A stretch of DNA of 64,000 nucleotides from contig ML058484.1 in the NCBI GenBank assembly GCA_003013855.2, positions 12,966,215-13,030,214 on the forward strand, read 5' to 3'. Origin of the DNA: Liriodendron chinense. Its lineage: Eukaryota > Streptophyta > Magnoliopsida > Magnoliales > Magnoliaceae. Shown here piece by piece: positions 53,425 to 64,000 of the stretch. Numbering within the stretch: position 1 is the stretch's first letter; the number at the start of each line of letters is the position of its first letter. The notes beneath the pieces were generated by a model. The model had not been told where the DNA came from. It was given only the letters and a program-made list of their open reading frames with translations, and searched no databases. A program made the translations under genes and the position numbers.

Positions 53425-53835
53425 TAAAGAAATCTACCCGTGCATCCGTTTTGTTAGATCATGTTAGGATATGACCCAAAAATGAGTCAGATCCAAAACT
53501 CAAGTAGGCTGCTGGAAAAAAAAAAAAAAAAACAGTGAGGATTGAACTTCCACCGTTGAAACATTTCGTGGGGCCACAAGTTTTGGATCAGGCAAATATT
53601 TTTATGTTTTCAGTTCATTCCAGTAGGAAAGAACTTATGGACGGTATGGATTGAATATAAACATCATGGTGGACCCCAGGGAGGTTTCAACGGTAGGCAC
53701 TTCCCTACCCACTTTTTCCTGGCATACGGCCCACTTGAGGTTTGGGTCTGCCTCATTTTTAGGCCCATGTCGTAACACGATCTGCAAAAACTGATGGACG
53801 CTGGATTTCACAGGAACATCACTGGCCCCACCTAG
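53425..53835. repeat. Palindromic repeat, copy 23
   Basis: Left arm tacccgtgcatccgttttgt, aggatatgacccaaaaatga; right arm tttaggcccatgtcgtaac, actgatggacgctgga, ggaacatcactggccccac. It includes an A-run at 53516-53532 inside the left arm. Confidence 0.65.
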
Positions 53836-54116
53836 CTTCGAGATATTGTAAAGTCCCGATGCATCAGTACGAGAATAATATATTTGGGATGCAATGTACG
53901 TACTATGAGATGGACGGATGACTAGCAGGTAGACATTGGCAAAATTCAACTACCAGTTTGAGGTTGGAAAGTTTGACCCGAGTTCAATTTTTGGATTGAC
54001 CCGACCGAGTTGGATTTTTATGGGTTAGGTTAGGGTTAAAGGTGACCAAACCCGACCCGAATCATATAGACGTTAAGTATACTATTATATATTGGGTTCG
54101 TATACTATTATATATT

Positions 54117-54211
54117 GGGTTCGAGGCCTGGCCTTGTTGATAGACTTTACAGAGTTTCAACAAGGGAAATTCCACGCTGCTGACAGCACGGTGGGTGGGT
54201 TGCATGACTGA

Positions 54212-54216
<5 letters not shown>
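54117..54216 (+). mobile_element. SINE copy followed by (TA)n
   Basis: gggttcgaggcctggccttg, ttgatagactttacagagtt, caacaagg and gtgggttgcatgactgacc match the SINE at 46996-47095. An upstream 25-bp direct repeat (tatactattatatattgggt twice, 54078-54122) precedes it. Confidence 0.6.

Positions 54217-54265
<49 letters not shown>
54214..54265. repeat. (TA)n microsatellite
   Basis: 52-bp TA tract that begins where the SINE tail would be. Confidence 0.95.
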
Positions 54266-54268
<3 letters not shown>

Positions 54269-55079
54269 TTATTAGTTAAATAATACATAGTTTTCTTTTT
54301 CTTCTCTCTGTTGGGAACAGTCCATATGTCTATCAATGTAATAAACATATGCACACCAATAATCACATTTTATGACATGTAGAACTAAAATATCATGAGA
54401 TTATTTATTTATTTATTTCTGGTGCTCATTTATTGGAGAACTGAAATGGTAGCTAATGGTCCATAAAATAAATTAATAAAATTATCTTAATGGTTATATT
54501 TATTTGATTGTTGATAGGAATTTATTGGACAGTTAAAATGAAAGGATCAAATGGTTCCATTTCATTAATTGTGTCCACAATTTAACTATTTAAAAAATTA
54601 AATATCAAACGGTCTTGCAGATTTGATCTAATGGTAAAAAAAATTAAAAATAGAATTGTTGGACATTAATTGGATGGTTCGGATGAAATATTAAATGTCA
54701 ATTTCAAAAGTTTTTAATGAGTATCAAGCACCATTCTCTGTCGATGCATTTAAAAAAGTCATTATAAATTCTCTCTTTCAAAAACCCTAACAGCAGGTTG
54801 CAAAGAGAGTGCTTTTTTCAGCCGCACGAGATAGAGAGAGAGAGAGAGAGGGAGAGAGAGAGCTCCTGCGGAGAAGCCATTATGCATCTAGTTTAATATA
54901 TAAATTAGTTAGTTGATAATTAAAATGCGGGTCAACCCAACCCGATCGACCCGGTTTAATTTAGGTTGGGTAAGGGTTGGGAAAATCCAACCCGAATTCA
55001 GTTTGAGTCGGGTTTGGGTTGAGGTGGAAACGACCCGACCCGACGCGACCCGACCCGGAAGCGACCCATTGCCACCGAC

Positions 55080-56670
55080 CGTTCATCATGTCGCGTGCAC
55101 TGAGCATGCTCTGGCCCAAAAATCAGAACGGTCCACTCAAAAGGTAAGGCAACGACTTGCGCACGAGAAACATGGATGGTTAAATATATATAAATAAATA
55201 AAAAATCACAACTGTCCATAGTACACGTCTAATGCAAAGCTCCCATCCATTTGGAGAAAATTTTCGGTACTCCAGCAGAGTATGATGGTTCATACACACA
55301 CTATTAGAAATTACAACAGCGGTTGTTTATATTTGAATCAAACCGTGCAAATGGGTCTGTATTCAATATGATGTTCTATAATCAAAAGGTAAAGGGATCA
55401 TGGAATCAATCATGATTTAGAATTATAGCCTATCAACCATGGATCACACAATCTGGATGTTCTCAAGCGAGTGGGGTGCACATTCCATCGGGTCCAAGTT
55501 ACTGATCAGATGGGCCTCACACCTGGTTCATATAGTAGTAGCCATTGGCGATTCGATTGGTTCATTGACTCATGTCCAAACCCAGACAATTGGTCTTTTG
55601 GCCTCAACAAATCCACACCTAGTTCAAACTTCACATAGAGAGGTAGGACCCACACATTCTGAGTGTGGTCCACATTTGAACCAATCAAATCATACCAACC
55701 TGGCAATTGCATGGTACATCTGAGCTGTTGTTTGCAAAAGGTGGACCCAACCATGCAGATGATCCAGTGCAGAAGTCCGGTCAGCCGACACATGAGGACG
55801 GACACACCTAGACAAAATCAAGCACTGCTTGAAGAAATCTGGCCGACCATCATGCGTTCGTGTGCTGTTTTTTGTACAGGTGCGTCCCTCCTGATGAGTG
55901 GACCAGACTGATTCTTTTACCAGATTATCTTCACAGTGGGACCCACCTTATACACCATATGGACCGTCCCCCACACGCACCATGCACTGCGTGTGGAGAC
56001 GGTCCCAAGAGCAAACCTCCACAATCTGCCTCCACGCTCTTTCCCGCCAAAGTCATGCATGGGCAACATCCGAGCCATCCAAAAGATGGGACACACATGA
56101 AGACCGCCTCCTGTGAAAATCAGCTCTACCCTCCCATCCACTACTGGGTTGGCCACTCCCATGCGGCGAATCAGACCATCAGAAATCCATTGATTCCACC
56201 CTCTCATCCTGTACATTAATTTCAATGATGTGACCAAACCAATGGGTGGACCGCCAGATTTTCAATCAAGGGGGATATTCTTGGTGTGGCCCATCTCTGC
56301 CAGGGCTCCAATGTCACACAAGCAACACACTGAGGGAAAGATGGGGCTGCATTTGAAGTTCACATACAACTATGGGATCATTGCTCTTTCAATAGAACAT
56401 TTGGGAAATTTTCAAATTTCACATTCGATCGACACATATTCAAAAACACGAAAACATACAACTAAGATACTCAATCGACATTCATACATAAAATAAAAAA
56501 TGCCGAAAAAGAAAGAAAAACAATCTAAAGCTAAGATGAAATCACAGCCTATCATATTTTTATGGGATCAAATCCCTTTTTTTTTATTATTTTTTTTTAT
56601 TTTATGAAAGTCATGTGATTCTTGTACAAACAAATAACAACAAGATATATAATGTGCTGAGGAATGAATG
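55080..56670. other. Downstream of the CCT gene, unassigned
   Basis: Several open frames on both strands without recognisable motifs. Contains a block at 55262-55350 shared with the region upstream of the acyltransferase gene. The last few hundred bases before 56674 should include the 3' UTR of the CCT gene. Confidence 0.4.
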
Positions 56671-56673
56671 AAT

Positions 56674-56797
56674 TCAAACCTGGCGAGGGACAGAGCGGAC
56701 ATTTTTATCTTGATTCACCTTTGCAAAACGGCCCTTTATCCTTGTCCTGCTATCTGCTCTAGCCTTCCTTGATTCATAGCGGATGTGCTTATCATAT
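56674..56797 (-). CDS. Last exon of the CCT gene
   Basis: Acceptor GACAG at 56799-56798. It completes an Arg codon and reads YDKHIRYESRKARADSRTRI, KGRFAKVNQDKNVRSVPRQV, then TGA at 56676-56674. The conserved IRYESRK, AD.RTRIKGRF residues of CCT are intact. Confidence 0.92.
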
Positions 56798-57608
56798 CTG
56801 TCATCATTAAAAAAGTCAACATAGCACTTTGGATGATCCAAACGATCTTGTGGACCACAGCAAAGATGGGCCGTTACCCAAAAAAAGCCTCCCATCAGAT
56901 TATTTAACTGTCTGATTTGTGGCCTCGGAAGGGATGGTTAGCAAATGGTCAGTGTTTGACGAGTAAAAGAAACACCACATGAGTAAGATTTCCTGATGGA
57001 AGAGAATTTTGAGGCCTGATCCATTCATGATGGGTCCCACCAGAGAATGGTCCCAATCACAGAAGGGCGGGCGCCACTGACCAGTTGCTGGCCAAATAAT
57101 AATAATAAAAAAAATCTGCTTTCAGTTGCTCAACTACCATCTGTTCCTGAGTTCAAGATATGCAATGGTTTACCTCCGTGTCTTCTTTTTCTCCTTGTAC
57201 CGTGAGATCACGGTGTCTCTGTCTTGGCCTGGCACCTCGTGTGTGCTTTTGGGCAGTAATATTGCAGTTTCTCTAACAAAGGGATGATGTTGAGCAATAT
57301 TGTTATCATTGGCTAGATTTCCATCGCCATGAGCACTGGTAGGTCCTTCAAGAACTAATGAAGTTTCCTTGATGGAGTTTTCTAACAAGCCTTTATAAGA
57401 AGGCACTTGAGGAGCAGTCTCCTCGCAGATGTATCCCTGCCATTGGAGTGTACTTTCCTGCATAAGAAAATGAAATCATGATAGTGTGGCATATATATTT
57501 TTTTTTTTTATGACATTTAAGAAGTCACCTTCAACAACTACTGGACCAGAATCATTTTCAAGTAATCAGCCCTTTTCTCTAGGCTAGAGCGTCAAAAGTG
57601 GTGACATT

Positions 57609-57690
<82 letters not shown>

Positions 57691-60600
57691 CTTGAAGGAC
57701 CTTGATGCCAAGAGCAATCTCATCATAGGGCCATCAGAAGCATTCTCAAAACGAATCCGGCCCCTCTTTAAACAGGTCTCTCCCCCAACTTGTAGAGGCA
57801 TCACTGAGATTTTCTTGGAAATCCCAGTCACATCAAAGAGATTTAGAAAATAACCCATCTTTCCAAACCATGTGGCAACAAATGAAGAGATGGCAAACCA
57901 TGTCTCCCTCTTTATACATGAAACAAAAACTTGGGAGCATATGCTCCCAATGTTTGGCATGGTCCAGAGTGAGGATTTTCCCCCCATCGCCACTAAGGGC
58001 CTGTTTGATTCGTGGAAGTCATGGTAAATACAGGTAAATCTGTAATGATGATTTACCCGGGATTTACCGCATCATTCCCCAAGTGATGATTTGACCGCCC
58101 CTTTTAAAACAGAGGACGCCACAAAATTTTGTGGGTCCCACTGTATATTATGTCACAAATCCACACCGTCCATTCATTATGTCACTTAAATTTATGGTAT
58201 AATCTAAAAACTAAGGCATATCCAAAGCTCAATTGGACCACACGGAATGAAAAAAGAAAATAAACAGGTATCGTTAAAATCTTCTTGGAATTACTCTTTT
58301 GTTTGGTGTGGACTCTTTGAATGTTGGGCCTGTCTCATTTTTCACCTAAAGCTTAAAAACGTTATGTTAAAACTTTTGGACCGAGTGGATATATCATATA
58401 CATTATGGTGGGGCCCACAAATTTTAACTATCATTTTGGACCGGTTTTCAAGGCTAGAAATGGGATGGATATTCAAACGGGTTAAAGAGTAATAATTTCT
58501 CTTTTGCCCGGTATTTACCGGGAATTCCTCAAAACAAACACGGCCTAAGGGCTTCAACATTTAGAAAAAAGCGAGCAGAAAATGAATCTTTCAAGGTCCA
58601 TTTCAATATACATTCATCCTCCCCTCGTTGAGAAATAAAGACCTCATTGTGGTTCTCCATCAGCAGAGCTTAATCTCTGTTTCATCATCTTTAAGGCTTC
58701 TTTTGAAAGAGATCCAAACTATCTTACCCCCAAAACTTCATTGCAATCTTCGGACTAGGGACCCCTTTGTGGTTGCCAACCTATAGAATCTAGAGAAGGC
58801 CCACTTGAGGAGCTCTTTGCCCAACCAGGCATCTTCCCAAAATCACCTTATCAACCCTTTTGACTTTGAATCCAGTTTCTACTATTAGTGTCTTTCCAAC
58901 TCCCTCCTGAGTGTCCCTCTGCTTTGACCTTGTCTTTTTATTTTTGGCCTTCGGGCCTTGCCTTTATTAAAAATCATTTTCCAATAAAAAAGGTTCTAGT
59001 GGAAGGTAGCCAGAAACCATGGACACGAAAAAGATTGCAAAGCAGCTTCTGCACAACCTAGTGGCATCACAACTAAGTCCCTCACATGCCCTCCCTAAAA
59101 TATTCGCATTTGCTCCTCGTTGTTGCAAACCTAAGGTATACCAATCCAATCCTGGAGACTCCATCCAATTTTAGAATTTCCTCTTACTCCTAACACCAAC
59201 TACCAAAATTAATGATTTCGTCAAGACCTTGATCGAATTTGTACCATTTGGAAAGTCTACTATCCTAATTTCCTATGAACACAACCATTGAATACCTTGA
59301 TTCCTATATTGTCACCATCACCTTTGCCTTTCTCCCAGAAATTTGGGGCTGGCTTTTAATTGCACATTAGCAAAAAGTTACATGATTGGCTGTCCACCAG
59401 ACATCAACCTTCCTCTCTTACCCAAACTCTTGGACCTGACAACATTAGAGACTCACAATGACACCACTCACATTCCATCACAACCCAGCCCAATGTTGAC
59501 CCCCTGGATGCCCTGTGTGCCCCAAAGTGCGAGTAAGAGAAGTAGGGTAATGAAAGGGTGGCTGCCATGCAAATCACTAAGCACAAAGCACCCATAGGCA
59601 AAAAGGACAAAAAGGTCATGCTTAGGTAGTTGGCTGCTCAAAATAGTAGGGAACCCACTGATACCAACACAATTCATGCCATGGTGTGCTGTAACGGCCG
59701 TAAAAGACGTTACGTAAAGGTAATGGTGGCAACCGTTACATGTTATGAGTTCATAACAGCCATAATGGCCGTTACGGAAAAAAATGAGCCATAACAGCAG
59801 TTAAAACCCCCAAAACAGCCGGTTATGCCCCTCGAAAAGGTCTTAACGGTCCATTAGGAGGCTGATATAGGGTTTTTGGGGGTTTTTCAATAAAAAAAAA
59901 AAGAGGATGCCAAATCCTTGACTTTTCCTATCAATACATGTTGATCTCTAGCATATGTGATTTCACAGTATATTTCTTGAAGAGTTGATTGCTAGCCTGT
60001 ATCTAATGAAGGGTTCTGTGCCGCATGTTTGGATGTCATAATTTCTTCATCTGGAAAATACAATTCTCCTAACTCCTCGATGCAGACTGTATATGCAGAT
60101 TGTGCTGAAACTTGAGTCGTGTACCCTGTGATACTTTAGTGCGAAAGAGATAAAGAGAGAAGAATGATGGCTTCACAATAAAAGTTCCAATGGTCCTTAT
60201 GGCCTACAAGCTGATACAAGCACAAACAATTACTACCTGACTCATCAACTAGTTCAGTCATTCTCGACAGATATACAAGTGCATAGCATATATGAAAGAA
60301 ACAATTTAAAGGAAAGAGGAATTACAGAATAATAAAAACCTGAGACTTTGCACAGTGCATGGGGGTTTCCAATTCGGATAAATGAAGCCAATGCTTTCTG
60401 CAATCCAGACCATTGGCATTTTGAGACCTGCCGTGAATGGACCATGCCTGAAAATCTCCTATATTGGATAATCATACCTTTCAATTTCTGGTCTACAAAT
60501 AGCCAGCCAAAAAGACAAATTCAGCATGGTACACATTCAACTGAAGAAGTCCAAAGAATGGTGGCCACGGGCAAAGGCAACAGAACAATGGTCCGGATTA

Positions 60601-61211
60601 CTGAAGCATGGGTCCCCTTTTCAGGACTGAAAAACTCACGAATACTGAGCAAAGCCTTAGGTCGCATTTCCTATAATTCATCTTTAAGGGATCAAGCTGA
60701 AAATCTGTATAACCAAAAAAAAAAAAAAAAGAGGTTGTCCCAATCAAATGAGATCTTTTTTCATGCATGAATTTTACTTGTCTGTAAAATGAAATTGCTC
60801 ATGACATTTCATGTTAATGATATCCTCACCTGAAATGGAGTAGATGTACAATATGGACACAAAGTGGAATCGATATTATGTAAAGATTCACGGGAGGACA
60901 TGAGTATTTTAGAGATAGGTGTCCACTCAAAGCCAAGACAAAACACATTCGCGAGAGCTTGATATCTCATTAAGTTGTAAAAAAAAAAACTTAATTACAA
61001 TATTTTATATAAAAAACATGTAAAAGAAATGAGTAGACCATTCATATTCCCTCTCACTATACTTTCATTATACAAATTGATAAGAAACAAAAATTCTCAT
61101 AATACAGCACCGAAGACAAAAACCTTTGTGATATTTATCAAAAAAAGGGGAAACACGCACAGTTCTCATGATACAGCAGCGAAGACAGACACCCCCCTCC
61201 CCGCCCGCGCG

Positions 61212-61244
<33 letters not shown>

Positions 61245-62704
61245 TTTGTACCCTCTAATAACTGCCACATGATACTTTGAAGTCGGTCGTTTTCCCTAGT
61301 GGTGATAGCCTCAAGTGCTCAATGCTGAGTTCAGATGTTTAAACTTCAAGCTTAACTATAAAATAAGAGCTAAACGATCCCACTCGTTATATCTTCATAA
61401 TACAATAGACAAGACAAAAACACCCATTGTGTCCTCCTTGCCACATGATCTCTTGAGGTGGGTCCTTTGCCCTGGTCATGATGGCCTCAGGCATTTAATG
61501 TTGATGTCAGGCACTCAGACTTCACTGCTTACCGGTTATCAGAAAACAGACTCAAGCCCAGCAAATTATACAGGTATTTCTACCAGCACCACCAAGTGAC
61601 TCGGTCAAAACTGATAACCCAGGCCTTGTGATCATGGCCCCTATTCTTGCTCGTCCACACAGATTCTACATATTGCTGATAGTTAAAGAGGGTTTTTGCC
61701 TCACTTTTAGCTTCTAACAACTCTAATTGGGAACCCAATGCCTCTTCAAACTCTTTATCTCTTATTATCAAAATTTCTTTCTAAATCCAAATAATTCTTT
61801 TTATTTTTGGAAGAGCAACACTAATTCAATATATCTATTAATAGGAACCAAAAGGATGACGAGGCGTCTTCCTGGATACAAAGATAGGAAGCACCCCTAG
61901 AACCCATCACAAAAGCCCAGAATTCACATCAAGATCCGTGAACGAGGAAGCCCAATCAATTGCTAGGCGCTTCGCATTAAGGAATATTGCATCCAGGGAG
62001 CACAACGTATCACAGACCAAAAAATGGTTGCACTCCTGCTGAATCGTCCACAACTCAATGGGGAGGGAAAGCCACCAAATAGCCAGACATCTCTTGTCAC
62101 CCTTCCTTCCACCAGGCATGTCCCCAACAGCTCCCCTACTGATTGCAACATCACCCAGACCACGCTGAGGAGGGACAACAACTTCCACCACATAGAATGT
62201 TACAACATGGATAGTCAATTTGAAAAGCATTGCTCAAATTAACCAGACCAAGCTTTCATGGCTTTTGTCTAAGCATTCTAAAGAAATTAAAGATTTTTCG
62301 GTATATGATTTGGGACATCAAAAATTGAGTGGCAACACATATCTAGTTTTATGGAGCTACGTATCTACAGATACCATCATTAAAATGATCGTAAGATAAA
62401 TCTAAGAACTGAACAAGAGCAAACAAAACAGAAATTGCTGAAGGTACAATAGCTACAAAATAAAATGAACAGAAAGAAAAGTGGGTCACACCTCAGAATT
62501 AGGTACAGCAATTGGCACTGGATCATGTTTGACATCTGTACGCATATCCCGCAGCTGAATATTCTGATCTGGGACCACACACTGAAATCCATGTAGTGGT
62601 TCGAACTCCTCATGATCATTATTCAAATTTGTTTCTGACTTAACCAGATCACGAAGCTGACTGAGTATCTCATCCTTGTGTTTCCCACAAGCTACGTTTC
62701 GGTG
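56674..62704 (-). CDS. CCT-domain, CONSTANS-like transcription factor, last three exons; 5' part beyond the right edge
   Basis: Three exons on the minus strand, 62704-62492, 57457-57174 and 56797-56674, join in frame to 206 residues and TGA. The CCT domain is split by the last intron: exon with ISRYKEKKKTRR, then YDKHIRYESRKARADSRTRI and KGRFAKVNQ. CCT domains bind CCAAT/CORE-type DNA together with NF-YB/NF-YC partners and carry nuclear localisation signals. Upstream are an acidic segment with GKHKDEILSQLRDLVKSE and a Ser/Gln-rich middle. In my memory the pairing of that segment with this form of CCT fits the COL9/COL10-type CONSTANS-like proteins, whose N-terminal B-boxes would lie right of 64000. 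All splice junctions are GT-AG and the phases match (0, then 2). Without the N-terminus a B-box-less CCT-motif protein remains possible. Confidence 0.85.
57174..57457 (-). CDS. Penultimate exon of the CCT gene
   Basis: Acceptor TATGCAG at 57459-57458 and donor GTAAAC; 284 bp, ending in phase 2. It encodes ESTLQWQGYICEETAPQVPS, a Ser/Glu-rich linker and, at its end, DRDTVISRYKEKKKTRR, the first third of the CCT domain. Confidence 0.9.
57611..57689. repeat. Compound (CT)n(GT)n microsatellite in the CCT gene intron
   Basis: CT tract to about 57640 then GT tract to 57689, about 150 bp upstream (in gene sense) of the 57457 acceptor. Confidence 0.95.
57997..58545. mobile_element. PIF/Harbinger-like element with TAA target duplication in the CCT gene intron
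   Basis: Ends GGGCCTGTTTGATTC and CAAAACAAACACGGCC are imperfect inverted repeats. TAA flanks both sides (57994-57996, 58546-58548). Subterminal GGTAAAT/ATTTACC motifs pair. The centre (58130-58420) is the ~430-bp palindromic core found elsewhere, here without its own Mutator-type ends. No transposase. Confidence 0.8.
59690..59885. repeat. Repeat element with GTAACGGCCGTTAC-type palindromes
   Basis: tgtaacggccgtaaaag, acgttacgtaaagg, aaccgttac, aatggccgttacgg, agccataacagc occur within 110 bp. Related to 8245-8465. The right side ends in gggtttttgggggttttt and an A11 run. Confidence 0.45.
61204..61243. repeat. Compound (GC)n(AC)n microsatellite
   Basis: CGCG tract (61204-61219) followed by ACAC tract. 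The same 31-bp neighbourhood (ctcatgatacagcagcgaag) is a near repeat of 61098-61118. Confidence 0.9.
61907..62230 (-). mobile_element. Possible LINE (L1-like) C-terminal remnant
   Basis: Minus-strand frame with LAIWWLSLPIELWTIQQECN, then NAKRLAIDWASSF, resembling the C-terminal zf-RVT/RNase H junction of plant L1 elements (W..W.ERN....DWA). Weak; only the spacing and these few residues support it. Confidence 0.4.
62492..62704 (-). CDS. Upstream exon of the CCT gene
   Basis: Acceptor TACCAG at 62706-62705 and donor GTGTGA at 62491-62490; 71 whole codons. It reads HRNVACGKHKDEILSQLRDL, then an acidic Asn/Glu-rich stretch, HGFQCVVPDQNIQ and PVPIAVPNSE. The exact start is set by the AG; the frame is open further upstream for only five codons. 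Confidence 0.75.
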
Positions 62705-62879
62705 CTGGTAAAACAACATGTCCAGAAAATCAAATCAAAACCAGAGAAAAGTTGAATAAACATTGAGAACATGAATAACTGTTAGAAAACAGAAGGCATA
62801 ATGCTCATAACTAAATTAAAGCTTATATTGAGATCATGTATTTTGAAAATCAAACAACTCATATTTTTACTAATTAGAC

Positions 62880-63540
62880 CAATATAAAATAAATCTGAGA
62901 GAGATTCTTAGCAAGGGAGGAGTTAAGGCAACATACATCACGTTAATACCTAAGAAGGAAGGGGTTGGGAAAATTTTGGATATGAGTGAGAGATTCTTAG
63001 CAAGGGAATTAATGCAACATATATCACGTCAACACCTAACAAAGAAAGGGTTGGGAAAATTTTGGATATCAGACCTATAAGTTTGGAGAGCTGTTTGTAT
63101 AAAATCATTTCCAAAACACTCACAAATCAGATCAAAGATGTAAATTGTAATGTCTTCCTGGTTCTCCCCATTCCAAAGGGCCTTGAGTTTGATTAACAAT
63201 AGACAAATTCTTGCTGGAATTTTGATAGCAAATGAGTGTGTTGAGGCCTACAGAAGGGAGAGCAAGCCAGGGCAGCTTCTTTGCAAGACGGACATGGAAA
63301 AGATTACAGTCATGTCAAATGTCTCTGTTTTGAAATTGGAAAGAATGGGTTTTGGGAAAATGGAGAAGGTAGATGAAGGCTGCCTCTCATCAGCATACTT
63401 TTTGGTGATGATAAATGGCACACAAAAGGATCTTTTGAAAGCTGAAGTGCAAAGAGAAAAAATGACCCATCATTCTATTCTTGGCATCAAATTCCAACTT
63501 ATGAGGTGGGATGTGTTCGAGTCCCTTGAAATACATTGAT
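62880..63540 (+). mobile_element. L1-type LINE reverse transcriptase fragment with internal tandem duplication
   Basis: Plus-strand reading: ATYITLIPKKEGVGKILD, RPISLESCLYKIISKTLTNQ, then after a frame change ISKFQRALSLINNRQILAGI, LIANECVEAYRRESKPGQLL, CKTDMEK, and ERMGFGK, CLSSAYFLVMINGTQKD. These are RT domains 1-4 of plant L1 elements, interrupted by frameshifts and lacking the catalytic YADD part. The first block is duplicated in tandem (about 62895-62985 and 62986-63068). It lies in the intron upstream of the 62704 exon, antisense to the gene. Confidence 0.8.
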
Positions 63541-64000
63541 ACGCCATCCTCTAATAGCTTGAGCTTTTAGAGAAAGTGGTTGTTTGACATGGTATCAAAG
63601 CGGAAGGTCCTGTGTTTAAATCCCGGAAGTAGCAAATATGCCGCCGGTAATATATTCTCCCACGGGGGGCTGTTTATGGTGTGAGTCCTCTTCGAGGAGC
63701 GATTTTCTTTAGGGTGTGGGGCCTTGGAATCTAGAAGAATCAAAGAGAAGAATTGTGCACTACTCTTAGGTGGTGGTGAAAAGTTCGGTAATGAAGCCTT
63801 TTTGTTGAAGCATTACTCCATCAGCTGTCCATTGTTTTCAATGGTTTTCTACAGCGTGGCCCACCTGATGAATGGTTCTAATTGATTTTTGCACCCAATG
63901 ACCTTCAAGGTGGGGACGACCTTTTTGGCAACTTGGATATACAGATACCACGTTGGCCATGTGCAGCTCCACAGAGTAATTTAGATGACCGTTAGGATGA
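63540..64000. other. Right end, with a tRNA-like segment
   Basis: At 63583-63630, catggtatcaaagcgg and gtgtttaaatcccgg resemble the tRNA-related head of a plant SINE or a primer-site region. The rest is intron or upstream sequence of the CCT gene and shows no exon. Confidence 0.4.

Larger units (their letters stand above)
53975..55075. mobile_element. Candidate hAT-like element with CCCGA-type subterminal repeats
   Basis: Both flanks (about 53980-54060 and 54925-55075) are dense in GACCCGA, GGGTTGG and CCCAACCC units in inverted arrangement, and the right end reads gcgacccattgccacc, like other hAT ends in this window. The left end is not resolved. It contains a SINE and a (TA)n tract. Confidence 0.45.
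58549..62491 (-). other. Remainder of the 5-kb CCT gene intron
   Basis: Contains a GTAACGGCC-type repeat (59690-59885), a possible LINE remnant (61907-62230), a microsatellite (61204-61243) and otherwise unassigned sequence. Open frames at 58970-59600 on both strands carry no motif I recognise. No further exon found; the phase 0 join of the flanking exons does not require one. Confidence 0.45.

Noticed and set aside
55439..56237. Cluster of overlapping frames on both strands near 55.4-56.2 kb
   Set aside because: Several frames cover the same bases on both strands and none shows conserved motifs; the composition is even and CA-rich, favouring long chance frames.
61580..61771. 63-codon minus-strand frame (EEALGSQLELLEAKSEAK)
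   Set aside because: Looks helical but has no known match in memory, no start or splice context, and lies in a 5-kb intron among LINE remnants.
63583..63630. Possible tRNA gene
   Set aside because: Only scattered box A- and B-like parts; no acceptor stem or anticodon arm can be folded. Better explained as a SINE or primer-site fragment.

Overview
This is a stretch of a flowering-plant nuclear genome. It has small exons separated by long introns, GT-AG splice sites, plant-specific gene families (CASP-like membrane protein, CONSTANS-like CCT protein, plastid phytyl-ester-synthase-like acyltransferase) and a very high load of plant transposons. The abundant palindromic repeat whose ends read like GGCCCACCATGATGT suggests to me a magnoliid or related early-diverging angiosperm. 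That is an impression from memory of such repeats, not a measured match.

Three host genes can be supported, all on the minus strand. (1) 691-12137 holds the first four exons of an esterase/lipase/thioesterase-type acyltransferase (phytyl ester synthase family) that runs off the left edge. Its third intron is 7.8 kb and holds an RTE-type LINE, which is itself interrupted by a solo LTR and by a 2.7-kb PIF/Harbinger-like element full of palindromic repeats. (2) 19626-23473 is a complete three-exon CASP-like gene (199 residues). (3) 56674-62704 holds the last three exons of a CCT-domain, CONSTANS-like transcription factor whose 5' part lies beyond the right edge.

Between the genes the window is a layered transposon landscape. 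14.2-18.9 kb is a decayed Ty3/gypsy element whose pol frame runs into its own 3' LTR. 24.2-36.4 kb is dominated by ~430-520 bp imperfect palindromes, one with a perfect 9-bp target duplication (Mutator-like). 31086-33906 is a probable 2.8-kb solo LTR. 38853-44640 is a complete minus-strand Ty1/copia element with a 5-bp target duplication, tRNA-Met primer site and two LTRs. Three hAT-type elements have exact 8-bp target duplications. Several tRNA-like SINEs and LINE fragments lie in introns and flanks.

The main structural discovery is that ~29.8-36.4 kb and ~36.4-49.3 kb are two head-to-tail copies of one ancestral segment. Each copy has since received its own insertions (solo LTR and a 221-bp Mutator-like element in copy 1; copia, PIF-like, two hATs and SINEs in copy 2), so each copy supplies the empty site for the other's insertions. 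No protein gene was recognised in the duplicated unit.

Coordinates of exons and of elements with target duplications were read base by base. Boundaries of palindromic repeats without target duplications are approximate. No identity values were computed.
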